Shown here: positions 1 through 9,460 of the stretch, piece after piece
Position numbering within the stretch: position 1 is the stretch's first letter
How the letters are laid out: every line of letters begins with the position of its first letter
NCBI GenBank assembly: GCA_023485685.1
Contig: JAMCZK010000012.1
Span: forward strand, 1 to 32,066
Direction of reading: 5' to 3'
DNA from: Chloroflexota bacterium
GTDB lineage: Bacteria > Chloroflexota > Anaerolineae > Anaerolineales > UBA11579
Length of the DNA stretch: 32,066 nt
The notes under the pieces: model-generated
Databases searched by the model: none
What the model was told of the DNA's origin: nothing
What the model saw: the letters and a program-made list of their open reading frames with translations, nothing else
Made by a program: the position numbers and the translations under genes

Positions 1-150
1 ATCTGGCGCCCGCGTTGTTTACCTGTTTATTTTTTCTCATGTACTAATCCCAAATCTCTAATCTCCACTGATATCAACGCTATAATTGCTAATTACCGAT
101 TACCTGTTCCCTTTACTAGTCTCTAATCTCCAATCTCTATTTTTCCGCCA

Positions 151-1170
151 CTAATACCCCCGCTCAAGGTCGATCTTGTTCAGCAATTCTTCTCCGCCGA
201 TATAGCGCCGCAGGTTTTCCTTAAACAAAGCAAATGCCCGTTCCACATAGTGGGGGCTCAATCCTGCGACGTGAGGGGAAATGAGCACATTGGGCATTTC
301 CCACAATGGATTGTCGGCAGGCAATGGTTCTTCTGCAAATACATCCAATCCCGCGCCGGCTAGTTGTCCTTTTTCCAGTGCGTGGATTAATGCTTCCTGG
401 TCTACAACGCCGCCGCGTGAAACATCCACCAGCACGGCGTTGGGCTTCATGGCGGATAGCTGCTTGGCGCCCAGCATGCCGCGCGTCTCCTCGGTCAATG
501 GTACGGTTACAACCACATAGTCGCATTCCTTGAGAAGACTGCGCAGGGCCTTGCCCGGATACAGCCGCCGCGGTAAATCGGCGGCCGGGTCACCCTGGCC
601 GTCCACCTGGTAGTCTGCCGATCCCGCTCGCAGCAGGTCGCGTTTATTGGCCAAAATGGTCACGCCGAACGATTGCAGCATCCTGGCCAGTCGTTGGCCA
701 ACGCTGCCATAGCCGATTATCCCTACAGTGCTGTTGATTAATTCCTTGGGTATGTAGCGTTGGGTGCGTTGTGTAGCCCATTGGCTGCGGCTCTGGTCGG
801 CAACCATTTCGGGCAGGTGATGGCCAATGGCCAGCATTAGCGCCAGCGCGTGTTCCGCCACCTGGGGCGCATTGGCGCCGCTCAGTGTGGTGGCTTGCAC
901 CTTCGCTTGGCGGAGAATTGCTTGCTCCAAATGTTCTTCGACGCCCGCCAGGTGGAACTGGATCCAGCGCAGTTTCGGCGCCTGCTCCGGCTGGGGCAGG
1001 GCGCGGAAGGTGTATAGGATTTCAACTTGCGCCCAGACCCCCTCAGGCAGATCCTGGCCGTGGGCTAATGGATGGGAGATGACCTTGAAATCAGGCCCAA
1101 GGGATTGCAATTCATCCAGTTGCTCCTGGTTGAATTGCACCGTTATTAGGATTTGGCGTTCTTTGCTCAT
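151..1170 (-). CDS. D-2-hydroxyacid dehydrogenase family protein (NAD-binding)
   Basis: ORF with GxGxxG-type motif VGIIGYGSVGQRLA, DVSRGGVVDQEAL and GLDVFAEEPLP...NVLISPHVAG, typical of the family. Confidence 0.9.
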   Translation of the reverse strand: MSKERQILITVQFNQEQLDELQSLGPDFKVISHPLAHGQDLPEGVWAQVEILYTFRALPQPEQAPKLRWIQFHLAGVEEHLEQAILRQAKVQATTLSGANAPQVAEHALALMLAIGHHLPEMVADQSRSQWATQRTQRYIPKELINSTVGIIGYGSVGQRLARMLQSFGVTILANKRDLLRAGSADYQVDGQGDPAADLPRRLYPGKALRSLLKECDYVVVTVPLTEETRGMLGAKQLSAMKPNAVLVDVSRGGVVDQEALIHALEKGQLAGAGLDVFAEEPLPADNPLWEMPNVLISPHVAGLSPHYVERAFALFKENLRRYIGGEELLNKIDLERGY

Positions 1171-1731
1171 ATTGATTTAAACGATAACACCGCAGCAATC
1201 ACTTGGTCACTCAACTGATTTCACCACGGAGACTTTAAATCTTATTCTCCGTGTCTCAGTGTCGGAGCCTGCCCTGACCCTGAGCGAGGGGGAAGCGAAT
1301 GGGGACACAAAGAATGGTATTATCCTTTTCCTTGTGCTTTTATTTGCGGAGATTATACTGAACGAAGCAAAGCGTTCGGGACTGGCGCCTGTCAGCCGCC
1401 GGAAACTGCAAAACCGGGCAAAGCGAACCGTAGGGAAGGCTCCGCCCTGAGTGCAACGAAGGGTTTAGAATTCATATGATCACAGCAGGCGATAAATCTT
1501 TGATGTCACCTCAAGATCGCAGCGAAGGTGCCTGAAACCTGTCCCCCCAGTAATCCGCCAACGGCAACTTATTTCCTGTTCGAAATTATTGACGTCGGGC
1601 ACAGGGACAGGCTTCTGTTCCTTCACCGCCATCACACGATCCTGCTAGATCTCATTGCTGGCAGTGATGCCTCGCGTCGGAACCCGTCCCTACGAAAACA
1701 TCGACTCCGTGGTTTGTATGTGCCGGGATGT

Positions 1732-1763
1732 AAAAAAGCCCGGCCATTTGCTGGGCGGGCTTT
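1732..1763 (-). terminator. Rho-independent terminator of the lipoprotein gene
   Basis: GC-rich hairpin AAAGCCCGCCC-AGCAAAT-GGCCGGGCTTTTTTA on the minus strand, just past the stop of the 1798..2475 ORF. Confidence 0.75.
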
Positions 1764-1797
1764 GGAAAATGTTTATATTCAGTTCTGCTATCGGTAA

Positions 1798-2475
1798 TCA
1801 ATCTTTCGCTTGGATTTCTACCCAAAACCAGGCTCGTCCATCCGGCCCTAAGCCAAAAAGAACGCCGGCATCACTGCGGAGCAACCAGTAGCCTTTGTAA
1901 GTTCCTGCTTTGTCAGGCGCTTGCATCTGCACCTCAATAGTTAAATGTTCACCGGGCAAAATTTCAACGTCGGTAAATTCAGAGAAAGGTATCGTACCTT
2001 TGGTACCAAAGGTTTCCCCTTGTTGCCAGACCAACGAAAACCCTTGTGTCCAGCTACAGGTGCCAACATTCTTGAACGTCCAAATCTTTTTAAAATTCTC
2101 GTTGATCTCGATCTTGGTTCCATCGGGGATCGTTTCATATCCTAATTCTGCTCTTACGCAACCTGTCCTGCTGCCACCGGTTCCCCCGCCAGATACTTGT
2201 TGCTGGGTGGGCGAGGGGGTTGCCGTTGGCGGGGTGCCTGTGATTGTTGGCGTATTTGTGGGAGGCAATGGAGTGTTGGTTGCCGTGGGCGGCACAGGAG
2301 TGGCTGTTGCCGTCGGCGGTGCTACGGCGGCAGTTTGGGTGAGGCTGTCTGCAAAGATTTGGGCGGCCTGGGTGAGAACCGCTGCGGAATTTTCTTCCGC
2401 AGAGGCGCCACAGGCGCTCAGCAGTATTGCCGCCAAAGCCAAGGGAAGCAGGGTTAATACACGGGTTTTGTTCAA
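1798..2475 (-). CDS. Lipoprotein with Pro/Thr-rich linker and C-terminal NBR1-type Ig-like (FW) domain
   Basis: Signal peptide/lipobox LLSAC; PPTATATPVPPTATNTP linker; FW-like core IPDGTKIEINENFKKIWTFKNVGTCSWTQGFSLVWQ...GTYKGYWLLRS...FWVEI. Confidence 0.8.
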   Translation of the reverse strand: MNKTRVLTLLPLALAAILLSACGASAEENSAAVLTQAAQIFADSLTQTAAVAPPTATATPVPPTATNTPLPPTNTPTITGTPPTATPSPTQQQVSGGGTGGSRTGCVRAELGYETIPDGTKIEINENFKKIWTFKNVGTCSWTQGFSLVWQQGETFGTKGTIPFSEFTDVEILPGEHLTIEVQMQAPDKAGTYKGYWLLRSDAGVLFGLGPDGRAWFWVEIQAKD

Positions 2476-2535
2476 TTTTGACCTCGGGTGGGCTGGTAGC
2501 CCGGGATTGAGGGGTAATTATATCCCCCGCATGAT

Positions 2536-2609
2536 AGGTCTGGAGGCCTTGAAGTCCGGAGGTCTGGAAGTCACAGTATCTGAAACCTGACTTCTTGACC
2601 TCCAGACCT
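2536..2609. repeat. Nested intergenic inverted repeat
   Basis: AGGTCTGGAGG (2536-2546) pairs with CCTCCAGACCT (2599-2609); inner GAAGTCA (2567-2573) pairs with TGACTTC (2588-2594). Confidence 0.7.
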
Positions 2610-2625
2610 CATGGCCTCTCGACGC

Positions 2626-4206
2626 TTATTCGATTACCGTATTGATCTGCTCGTGCATGTAGAGCTGCAGGTAATAGTGCCCGCCTGCGTTCTTGCCGCT
2701 GGAGCCGGAGCCTTTCCAGCCGCCGAAAGGCTGGAAGCCGGGCCAGGCGCCGGTAGTGGCGCCCTGCGGCCGGTTGGCGTAGGTGACGCCGGCTTCGATG
2801 CGGTCGAAGAACCATTGCGCCTCTTCCTGGTTGCCATAGAAACCGGCGGTCAGGCCGAAGTCCACGTCGTTGGCCAAAGTCATGCCCTCGTCTAAGTTGT
2901 CGATCTTGTGCAGCATGGTGATCGGCAGGAACATTTCATATTTCCAAAGCCGGTGCTCGGTGGGCACATTGCCTGCAATGGTGGGCTCGCAAAAATAACC
3001 TTTGCCGTGATCGCCTTCGGTGAGCACCTTGCCGCCGGTAAGGAAGTCTCCGGCTTGGGAAAGTTCTTCATTGAAATTCTTGAAGTTCTCGTAAGCGCCC
3101 TGATTGATCACCGGGCCCATGAACACGTCTTTTTGCGTGGGGTCGCCAACTTTTAGCTTGCGCGTCGTTTCCACCAACTTATTGACCAGGTCGTCATAGA
3201 CTGGCGCTTCCACGTAAATGCGCGACGCCGCCGAACATTTCTGCCCCTGGTTGCCGAACGCCGAGCGATACAGACCCTGAACGGCGCGGTCCAGGTCGGC
3301 GTGGCGCGAAATGATGGCCGGATTCTTGCCGCCCATTTCCAGGATGCTTGGCCGCGGGTAGCGGCCTTGGGCGAAGTCGCGGTAAATGCCCATACCCACG
3401 TCCACGGAACCGGTGAAAGTGACTCCATCTACCTGCGGGCTTTCGATCAATGCCTGACCCATCGCTGAGCCCCGGCCGGTGAGGTAATTCACCACACCAT
3501 TGGGGAAGCCCGCATCGCGGTAGCATTCTGCCAGCAGCCGCGAAGTCCATGGCGTGTCTTCGGCGGGTTTGTAGACTACGGTGTTGCCCGCCACCAGGGC
3601 CGCGCCTATTGGGCCGGCAGTCAGAGCAGCGGGGAAGTTGAAGGGGCTGATGACCACCCAGACCCCATAAGGTTTGAGCTTCGAGATGTTAGTAGCCCTA
3701 TATCCCTTCAGCGGGTCTACACCCATTTTGACGGTGAAGCCTTTGTTGGCCTCCATCTGATCGCAGGCGTAGCGCATGAGATCGGCGGCTTCGGCTGCGT
3801 CTGCCAGTGCTTCCATGCGGGTCTTTCCTGCTTCCAGAGAGATCACCGCGCCGAATTGGTAGATACGCTCATCCATCAGCTCCGCGGCTTTGCGCACCAG
3901 GGCCACCCGCTCTTCCCATGGGCGTCGGCTCCACTCTCGCGCCGCGCGGCGAGCGGCCTCCAGAGCCTGGTGGGATTGATCCGCTGTGGCACGCTGGAAG
4001 ACAGCTAAGGTCATCTTGGTGTCGATGGGAGAGATGTCTTCTTTCTTTTCGGATGAGAAGACATCCTTGCCATCGACATACATGCCGTATTCCTTGCCCA
4101 GGTTGGCTTTCACCTTGGCCACGGCTCCCTCGTAGCCCTTGTGCAGCTCTTCGGGCGGATCGAACATAGTGGCGTAAGTGAGCCTGAATTTACCGTTTTC
4201 GGTCAT
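2626..4206 (-). CDS. pruA: L-glutamate gamma-semialdehyde dehydrogenase (1-pyrroline-5-carboxylate dehydrogenase), RocA/PruA type
   Basis: Full-length ALDH: VVISPFNFPAAL, FTGSVDVG, LEMGGKNPAII, GNQGQKCSAASR, PFGGWKGSGSSGKNAGG. Confidence 0.88.
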   Translation of the reverse strand: MTENGKFRLTYATMFDPPEELHKGYEGAVAKVKANLGKEYGMYVDGKDVFSSEKKEDISPIDTKMTLAVFQRATADQSHQALEAARRAAREWSRRPWEERVALVRKAAELMDERIYQFGAVISLEAGKTRMEALADAAEAADLMRYACDQMEANKGFTVKMGVDPLKGYRATNISKLKPYGVWVVISPFNFPAALTAGPIGAALVAGNTVVYKPAEDTPWTSRLLAECYRDAGFPNGVVNYLTGRGSAMGQALIESPQVDGVTFTGSVDVGMGIYRDFAQGRYPRPSILEMGGKNPAIISRHADLDRAVQGLYRSAFGNQGQKCSAASRIYVEAPVYDDLVNKLVETTRKLKVGDPTQKDVFMGPVINQGAYENFKNFNEELSQAGDFLTGGKVLTEGDHGKGYFCEPTIAGNVPTEHRLWKYEMFLPITMLHKIDNLDEGMTLANDVDFGLTAGFYGNQEEAQWFFDRIEAGVTYANRPQGATTGAWPGFQPFGGWKGSGSSGKNAGGHYYLQLYMHEQINTVIE

Positions 4207-4326
4207 TGGGCATTCTCCTTGGATGGCTAAGAGGGGCTAGGAAGGTGTTCTTTGCAAGTATAGCCGAGGGAAAAAATGGCGTCAAAAAGGTTTTGTTCCC
4301 ATTTGTCCTTTTGAGGCGCTGAAAGC

Positions 4327-6693
4327 TTATCTTTTACGAATAAAAGCCGGCAACTGTTCCAGCCATTTCCGCCATTGCGCACGCCGCGCAGCCCAATGGA
4401 TGCGCCGCATAGTGCGCAGCGCGCGTTCTTCCCGGCTGATCTTGGAGCGGCTAAACAGCCGGGTTTGGTAATCGTGACTCAAGGACTGGATATCCTCGTT
4501 GAGCTCGGGCAAATAAAAGGCCAGCGATTTCGCGCGTTGATCCGGTGTATCGCTAAATTTGGGCGGGTCGCCAAGCCAGGCCAGCGCCAGGTTGATTTGC
4601 ATGTACGCACGCGTCAGTGGAGGCAGCTCGGCGAGGCGCGCCATTTGGATCAGCGCTTGCGGCGGATGGATGTCGTAACGAGCCAAGCCGCGCTCGGCAA
4701 GGGTAGCCAGTGCCAGGCCGCCCCGGGCGCGATGTCGATGCCACAAGAGTGCCGCGCCGAGAGATAACAACGCTGCCATGAATAACATCGAAGGAATGAA
4801 ATATCGCGCTTCCTCCTGTTTAAAGTATTCTTCTGCTGTCAGCGGTTCAATTTCTAGGACTTCTGGCGGGGAAACGACTTCTTCCGGATTCTCAAATTCA
4901 TTAACAGACGACTGAGGATTAACAAAAGGTCGGACCAATGGTTCTTGATTAGCGGTCGGCTCAAATTCCACCCAACCGATACCCGGAAAGTACACTTCAG
5001 GCCAGGCGTGCGCGTCGCGCTGCCGTACCGAGTAGCGAACCCTACCGCCAAGGTCTTCGCGTTCGCCCTGCGCGTAGCCCACCGCTAATCGCGCTGGGAT
5101 TCCCAGGCTGCGCAGCATCACCACTTCGGCAGTGGCATAGTAATTGCAGAATCCTTGCTTCTGCTCGAAGAGCATCCAATCGATGGGTTCGGATTCGAAA
5201 GGAGCGGCAGGCAATCGGTCTGTGTATTCGATCTCGCGGCGAAGATAGTTGGTGATTGCTGAGGCGATATCGTAAGGAGTTTCTTGGCCTTCAGCCAGCG
5301 TTTGCGCCAACTCTTGAGTGCGTTGGCTGATGTCACTGGGGAGTTGCAGGTAACGTTCACTCACCCAACTGGGGTATTGTGTGCCTGCGTTGCGCAGTTG
5401 ATTCACTGTTGGTACAGAGATCAATGCAGTGACACGGTAGCTTTCCCCCCTGAGAACGGGATCGATACTAAACAGTGCTCCAAAGTCCTTGCTGCCATCA
5501 TCGTTGCTGGCGAAAGAAAGCGTAGCCGGACGATCCAGGTAAACGAGTTGCGGCACAGTGTGCAATAGCACCATGTTGCTTTGTGCGATAAACAGAAATT
5601 GCGCCGGACTGTAGCTTTGAACATCACTGGATAGTAAATCCATCTCATCGGTTTCCCAGGTCTTGAGCTGATCGTGTGTGCTCGCCCATTGCCCATCTTC
5701 ATAAATATCGTAGACTCGATCGCGCCAATAGTTGCGGCGAACGGATTGCTCTTGTTGAATGATTTGAACCGTGAACAGATTTTCGGAAGATTTCGGGATG
5801 TCGCGGCCCAACAACATGCGTTCCCCATAAACAAAGCCGGCTTGCAGCGGTTCGCCTTTCAGCGGGTAAAAAGCGCGGCCCAACTCTTCCTGGAATGTTC
5901 GCCAAGGCGTGGTGATTATGGTCCATAATGATTCCGCTGAATCCAACGAGGAAACCAATGTGGGTGAGACCCAAGCCAACACAACAAGCAGGACTGCAGT
6001 GGAAAAGGATAAGGTAGACAAGTTGCTGTCCAGCTCCCAAGGCAAATTAGTGTGTGATGCTTCCCAGCCTTGTCGTTGTCTTAGCAATTGCAAACGGGCC
6101 ATCAACAATAGAACGCACAATAAAAAGATGGCCAAAAACCAGGCCTTCCAAGCCTCCTGCTGGTCGTAAGACTGCACGATGAGCGCGACCAACCCAAAAG
6201 GTATCACCGCGCCCCACAATTCGCCGCGCCGTGCCAGCCGGTAGCCCGCTTTCAAACTTATGACCCAGAATAGAAAGGCCATCACCGCAAGAAAAAGCAA
6301 GGGGTCTTCTACGTTCTCGCCTTCGAATAGTTGGGTTAGGGCAAAACTTAAACGCCCAACTAGGTCTCGCAAGCGATCAGCCCATTCCTGGTTGGCGAAA
6401 AGTGCTAAACCGAGTTGCCAGGGAATAAAGAAAAGGCCATACAGAAACCCAAAGATGGCGCCAAGCCAGGCGGGGAATCGAGAACGACCCAGAGCGAGAC
6501 CAGCGATACCCCCCAGGATGCCAAGGAAGGAGATCAGGATCAGATGGTCAGTAGCCTGAGTAACTACCAGACGGCCGCTGGCGATCAGGACACAGCCCAG
6601 CAGCAAGATGGCTGCAGGCCAATCCCAACTGAGTGAGCGAGGGGGAATACTGCTTTTTGTAAGTTTGTTTGCGGAAAGTTGCACAATCATCAA
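4327..6693 (-). CDS. Transglutaminase-like membrane protein (TgpA family, N-terminal multi-TM plus DUF4129-like C-terminus)
   Basis: N-terminal TM helices; catalytic-type region KQGFCNYYATAEVVMLRSLGIPARLAVGYA...VRQRDAHAWPEVYFPGIGWVEFEPT. Confidence 0.88.
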   Translation of the reverse strand: MMIVQLSANKLTKSSIPPRSLSWDWPAAILLLGCVLIASGRLVVTQATDHLILISFLGILGGIAGLALGRSRFPAWLGAIFGFLYGLFFIPWQLGLALFANQEWADRLRDLVGRLSFALTQLFEGENVEDPLLFLAVMAFLFWVISLKAGYRLARRGELWGAVIPFGLVALIVQSYDQQEAWKAWFLAIFLLCVLLLMARLQLLRQRQGWEASHTNLPWELDSNLSTLSFSTAVLLVVLAWVSPTLVSSLDSAESLWTIITTPWRTFQEELGRAFYPLKGEPLQAGFVYGERMLLGRDIPKSSENLFTVQIIQQEQSVRRNYWRDRVYDIYEDGQWASTHDQLKTWETDEMDLLSSDVQSYSPAQFLFIAQSNMVLLHTVPQLVYLDRPATLSFASNDDGSKDFGALFSIDPVLRGESYRVTALISVPTVNQLRNAGTQYPSWVSERYLQLPSDISQRTQELAQTLAEGQETPYDIASAITNYLRREIEYTDRLPAAPFESEPIDWMLFEQKQGFCNYYATAEVVMLRSLGIPARLAVGYAQGEREDLGGRVRYSVRQRDAHAWPEVYFPGIGWVEFEPTANQEPLVRPFVNPQSSVNEFENPEEVVSPPEVLEIEPLTAEEYFKQEEARYFIPSMLFMAALLSLGAALLWHRHRARGGLALATLAERGLARYDIHPPQALIQMARLAELPPLTRAYMQINLALAWLGDPPKFSDTPDQRAKSLAFYLPELNEDIQSLSHDYQTRLFSRSKISREERALRTMRRIHWAARRAQWRKWLEQLPAFIRKR

Positions 6694-6706
6694 CTTATGG
6701 TAGAAT
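6679..6706 (+). promoter_or_regulatory. Putative sigma70-like promoter upstream of nuoA
   Basis: TTGCAC-16 bp-TAGAAT with TGG before the -10, in the divergent intergenic region. Confidence 0.35.
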
Positions 6707-6853
6707 GCCGCCCGAATCAGATTCTGGGCATGTCGCGGCGCCTTAAGTACGGCCCAGAAGCGCCTGGGTTCATTCTACGAGAGTTACCAATGAATCGTAT
6801 GGTAAGTTTATAACCTCGGAATGCACGGGCGTCCAATACGCAACCCGAACTGC

Positions 6854-6893
6854 AAGGACCGATATGCTGGATCAAGGACCGATATGCTGGATC
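6854..6893 (+). repeat. 20-bp perfect tandem duplication spanning the nuoA start codon
   Basis: AAGGACCGATATGCTGGATC occurs twice in tandem (6854-6873, 6874-6893). Confidence 0.95.
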
Positions 6894-7240
6894 ACTGGAT
6901 TTTCATAGGAATTTTTATCGCGATTGCCGCGGTTTTTCCCCTTTTGCCCATTGTGCTGGCCCGCTTTGTAGCTCCGCGCAAGCCGAATCCGATCAAGCTG
7001 GATACCTATGAATGCGGGATGGAGACGGTAGGCGACACCTGGGTGCAGTTCAAGGTCCAGTACTATATTTATGCGCTTGTATTTTTAGTCTTCGATATTG
7101 AGACTGCGTTCCTGTTTCCCTGGGCGGTGGCCTTCGACGCGCTGCCGCTATTCGCAGTGCTCGAAGGCGTGCTTTTTATCCTCATCCTGGCCGGTTGCTT
7201 GCTTTACTGCTGGGGGAAAGGCGCCCTTGAGTGGTCTTGA
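6884..7240 (+). CDS. nuoA: NADH-quinone oxidoreductase subunit A
   Basis: MLDHWIFIGIF...KLDTYECGMETVGDTWVQFKVQYYIYALVFLVFDIETAFLFPWAV, NuoA hallmark; start taken as the second ATG of the duplication. Confidence 0.93.
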   Translation: MLDHWIFIGIFIAIAAVFPLLPIVLARFVAPRKPNPIKLDTYECGMETVGDTWVQFKVQYYIYALVFLVFDIETAFLFPWAVAFDALPLFAVLEGVLFILILAGCLLYCWGKGALEWS

Positions 7241-7250
7241 TCATGAAAGA

Positions 7251-7287
7251 AAGAAGGCTGATGCACAACTTTCAGCCTTCTTTTTTT
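7251..7287 (+). terminator. Rho-independent terminator after nuoA
   Basis: AAGAAGGCTGA-TGCACAACTT-TCAGCCTTCTT followed by a T run. Confidence 0.85.
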
Positions 7288-7393
7288 GTTGCCTTGCGTT
7301 CGCTGCGCAAACGCGTGGGAGAACCTACTCGGCGTAGCCGAGTAACGTTTCTCCAGCTTGAGATTTGAATTGGAAATAAAGGCGATTTAGCTG

Positions 7394-8578
7394 ATGTCAT
7401 TTATCAACGACCCAATAACTTTCCTGGCGGAATGGATTACCCAGTTCCTCGGTGGATTCCTGCCTGAGGCCTGGGTTACCTTCATCGTGACTCTCCTCGG
7501 TGTGATCATCACCGCGTCTTTTGGCCTCGTGTTTGTCATCTTCCTGATCTGGCTGGAGCGCAAGATCGCCGCCCGTTTCCAGGATCGGTTGGGTCCCAAC
7601 CGTGCCGGGCCGTTCGGCCTGCTGCAGACCTTCGCCGACATAGTCAAGCTGATCACCAAAGAAGATGTGATCCCGGAGAAGGCCGATAAGCTGACTTTTA
7701 ACATCGCCCCGATTCTCTCCGTGGTAGCCGTGTTGCTGATTTGGGCGGTAGTGCCCTTTGCGCCCGGTTGGATCGGCACGGACCTCAACGTGGGAGTGCT
7801 TTACATCGCCGCCGTCGGCTCGTTCGGCATCCTGTCCATCTTAATGGCCGGTTGGTCATCCAATAACAAATATGCGCTGTTGGGCGCCTTCCGCGCCGTG
7901 GCGCAATTGATTTCATATGAAGTCCCGATGTTGGTTACACTGATGGTGCCCGTTTTGCTGGCGCGCAGCATGGGCATGATGACCATGGTGGAATCGCAGG
8001 ACCTTTGGTTCATCTTCCTGGCCCCCATTTCGGCCATTATCTTCCTGGTCTCCTCCATTGCGGAAGTGGGGCGCACGCCCTTTGACCTCATTGAAGCTGA
8101 ATCCGAAATCGTAGCTGGGTATCACACCGAATATACAGGCATGAAATTCGGCTTGTTCTTCGCAGCCGAATTCCTGCATGCTTTCACTATCGGTGTGCTC
8201 TTTGCCATCTTTTTCCTGGGCGGCTGGCGCGGCCCGGGTGCGGAGCAGTTCCGCTTGCTGGGCGTCGTCTATTTGATGCTCAAAGGCTTGCTCGGCTATT
8301 TCGTGGTCATGTGGGTGCGCAGCACGCTGCCGCGCATTCGCATCGATCACATGCTGGCTTTCAACTGGAAATTCCTTACGCCGCTTTCGCTGGCGTTGCT
8401 GGTGATGACCGCCATCCTCGACAAGGTTTTTGGCGATACTGCGCTGCGTTTTCCAGTGCTGCTGGCCGGGAACGGCTCTGTGCTGCTGGTGACCTGGCTG
8501 GCATTGCGCTGGACCTCCCGCCGGCATACGAAGGAACGGCGGGTGTTCAAAAAGCGCCCGGTAGCCAAGCCGGCCTGA
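7394..8578 (+). CDS. nuoH: NADH-quinone oxidoreductase subunit H
   Basis: WLERKIAARFQDRLGPNRAGPFGLLQTFADIVKLITKEDVIPEKAD; SSIAEVGRTPFDLIEAESEIVAGYHTEYTGMKFGLFF. Confidence 0.96.
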   Translation: MSFINDPITFLAEWITQFLGGFLPEAWVTFIVTLLGVIITASFGLVFVIFLIWLERKIAARFQDRLGPNRAGPFGLLQTFADIVKLITKEDVIPEKADKLTFNIAPILSVVAVLLIWAVVPFAPGWIGTDLNVGVLYIAAVGSFGILSILMAGWSSNNKYALLGAFRAVAQLISYEVPMLVTLMVPVLLARSMGMMTMVESQDLWFIFLAPISAIIFLVSSIAEVGRTPFDLIEAESEIVAGYHTEYTGMKFGLFFAAEFLHAFTIGVLFAIFFLGGWRGPGAEQFRLLGVVYLMLKGLLGYFVVMWVRSTLPRIRIDHMLAFNWKFLTPLSLALLVMTAILDKVFGDTALRFPVLLAGNGSVLLVTWLALRWTSRRHTKERRVFKKRPVAKPA

Positions 8579-8612
8579 ACTGCTGAGGAGTCCACCGAGG
8601 AGATCGCAGAGC

Positions 8613-9131
8613 ATGACGGTAGAGCAAGCTGTTTTTCTTTTCACCAGCGCCCTGATCTTGTTTTCAGGCTTCATGATGGTAACGCGCCGCAACCTGGTGC
8701 ACGCCGCCCTGTACCTGATCGTGGCTCTATTCGGCGTGGCGGTAATCTTCGTGCTGTTGGAAGCCGGATTCTTGGCCGTCGTGCAAGTGCTGGTCTATAT
8801 CGGCGCCATCGCCATCCTGATGATCTTCGCCGTCATGCTGACCCGCGGGGACATATCCAAGGAGCAGGAGCCGGTCAATGCCGATTTTGGTTGGGCGCTG
8901 ATGCTGGCCGCACTGTTTTGCTTTGGCCTCATCATTCTTATCGGGCAGTGGCCGGCAGTGAACAGCCAGGCGCCTGCGCTTAGCGCCGAGACGGATACGG
9001 TCTTCGAGCTGGGGTCGGCGCTGGTGTCTCCCGATGCTTACGTGATCCCATTCGAAGTGGCTTCCGTGCTGTTGCTGGCTGCGCTGATCGGCGCGCTGGT
9101 GGTGGCGCGTCCCCACAAGAAGAGCAAGTAG
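8613..9131 (+). CDS. nuoJ: NADH-quinone oxidoreductase subunit J
   Basis: RRNLVHAALYLIVALFGVAVIFVLLEAGFLAVVQVLVYIGAIAILMIFAVML. Confidence 0.95.
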   Translation: MTVEQAVFLFTSALILFSGFMMVTRRNLVHAALYLIVALFGVAVIFVLLEAGFLAVVQVLVYIGAIAILMIFAVMLTRGDISKEQEPVNADFGWALMLAALFCFGLIILIGQWPAVNSQAPALSAETDTVFELGSALVSPDAYVIPFEVASVLLLAALIGALVVARPHKKSK

Positions 9132-9141
9132 GAGATATTAA

Positions 9142-9450
9142 GTGATCCCGCTTTCTTGGTACCTGTTTCTCGCCGCCGGATTATTCAGCCTGGGCTTGTA
9201 TGGTGTTCTGGCGCGCAAAAACGCCATCGCCATCCTGATGGGAGTCGAGTTGATGCTGAATGCGGTCAATATCAACATCGTCGCCTTTTGGCGTTATTTG
9301 ACTCCCGGGAATGTCGGCGGACAAGCCTTTGCGGTGATGGTCTTCGCTGTGGCTGCTGCCGAAGTGGCCGTAGGCCTGGCGCTGGTGATCTCCGTTTACC
9401 GCCGCCGCAAGACGGTGGCTGCCGACGAGATCAATTTGATGAAGTGGTAG
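9142..9450 (+). CDS. nuoK: NADH-quinone oxidoreductase subunit K (GTG start)
   Basis: LFSLGLYGVLARKNAIAILMGVELMLNAVNINIVAF...FAVAAAEVAVGLALVISVYR. Confidence 0.95.
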   Translation: MIPLSWYLFLAAGLFSLGLYGVLARKNAIAILMGVELMLNAVNINIVAFWRYLTPGNVGGQAFAVMVFAVAAAEVAVGLALVISVYRRRKTVAADEINLMKW

Positions 9451-9460
9451 GCGCAATTTA

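Noticed and set aside
1-150. CTCTAATCTCC short repeats near the left edge
   Set aside because: Only two short copies in AT-rich intergenic sequence; too weak to interpret.
1259-1797. Small plus-strand ORFs (1259..1450, 1528..1797, 1655..1891)
   Set aside because: Region looks like degraded intergenic repeat (GAGCCTGCCCTGA...GAGCGAGGG type) and terminator; translations show no family features.
7913-8692. 259-aa minus-strand ORF opposite nuoH/nuoJ
   Set aside because: Same shadow-ORF composition; nuoH is clearly the coding strand.
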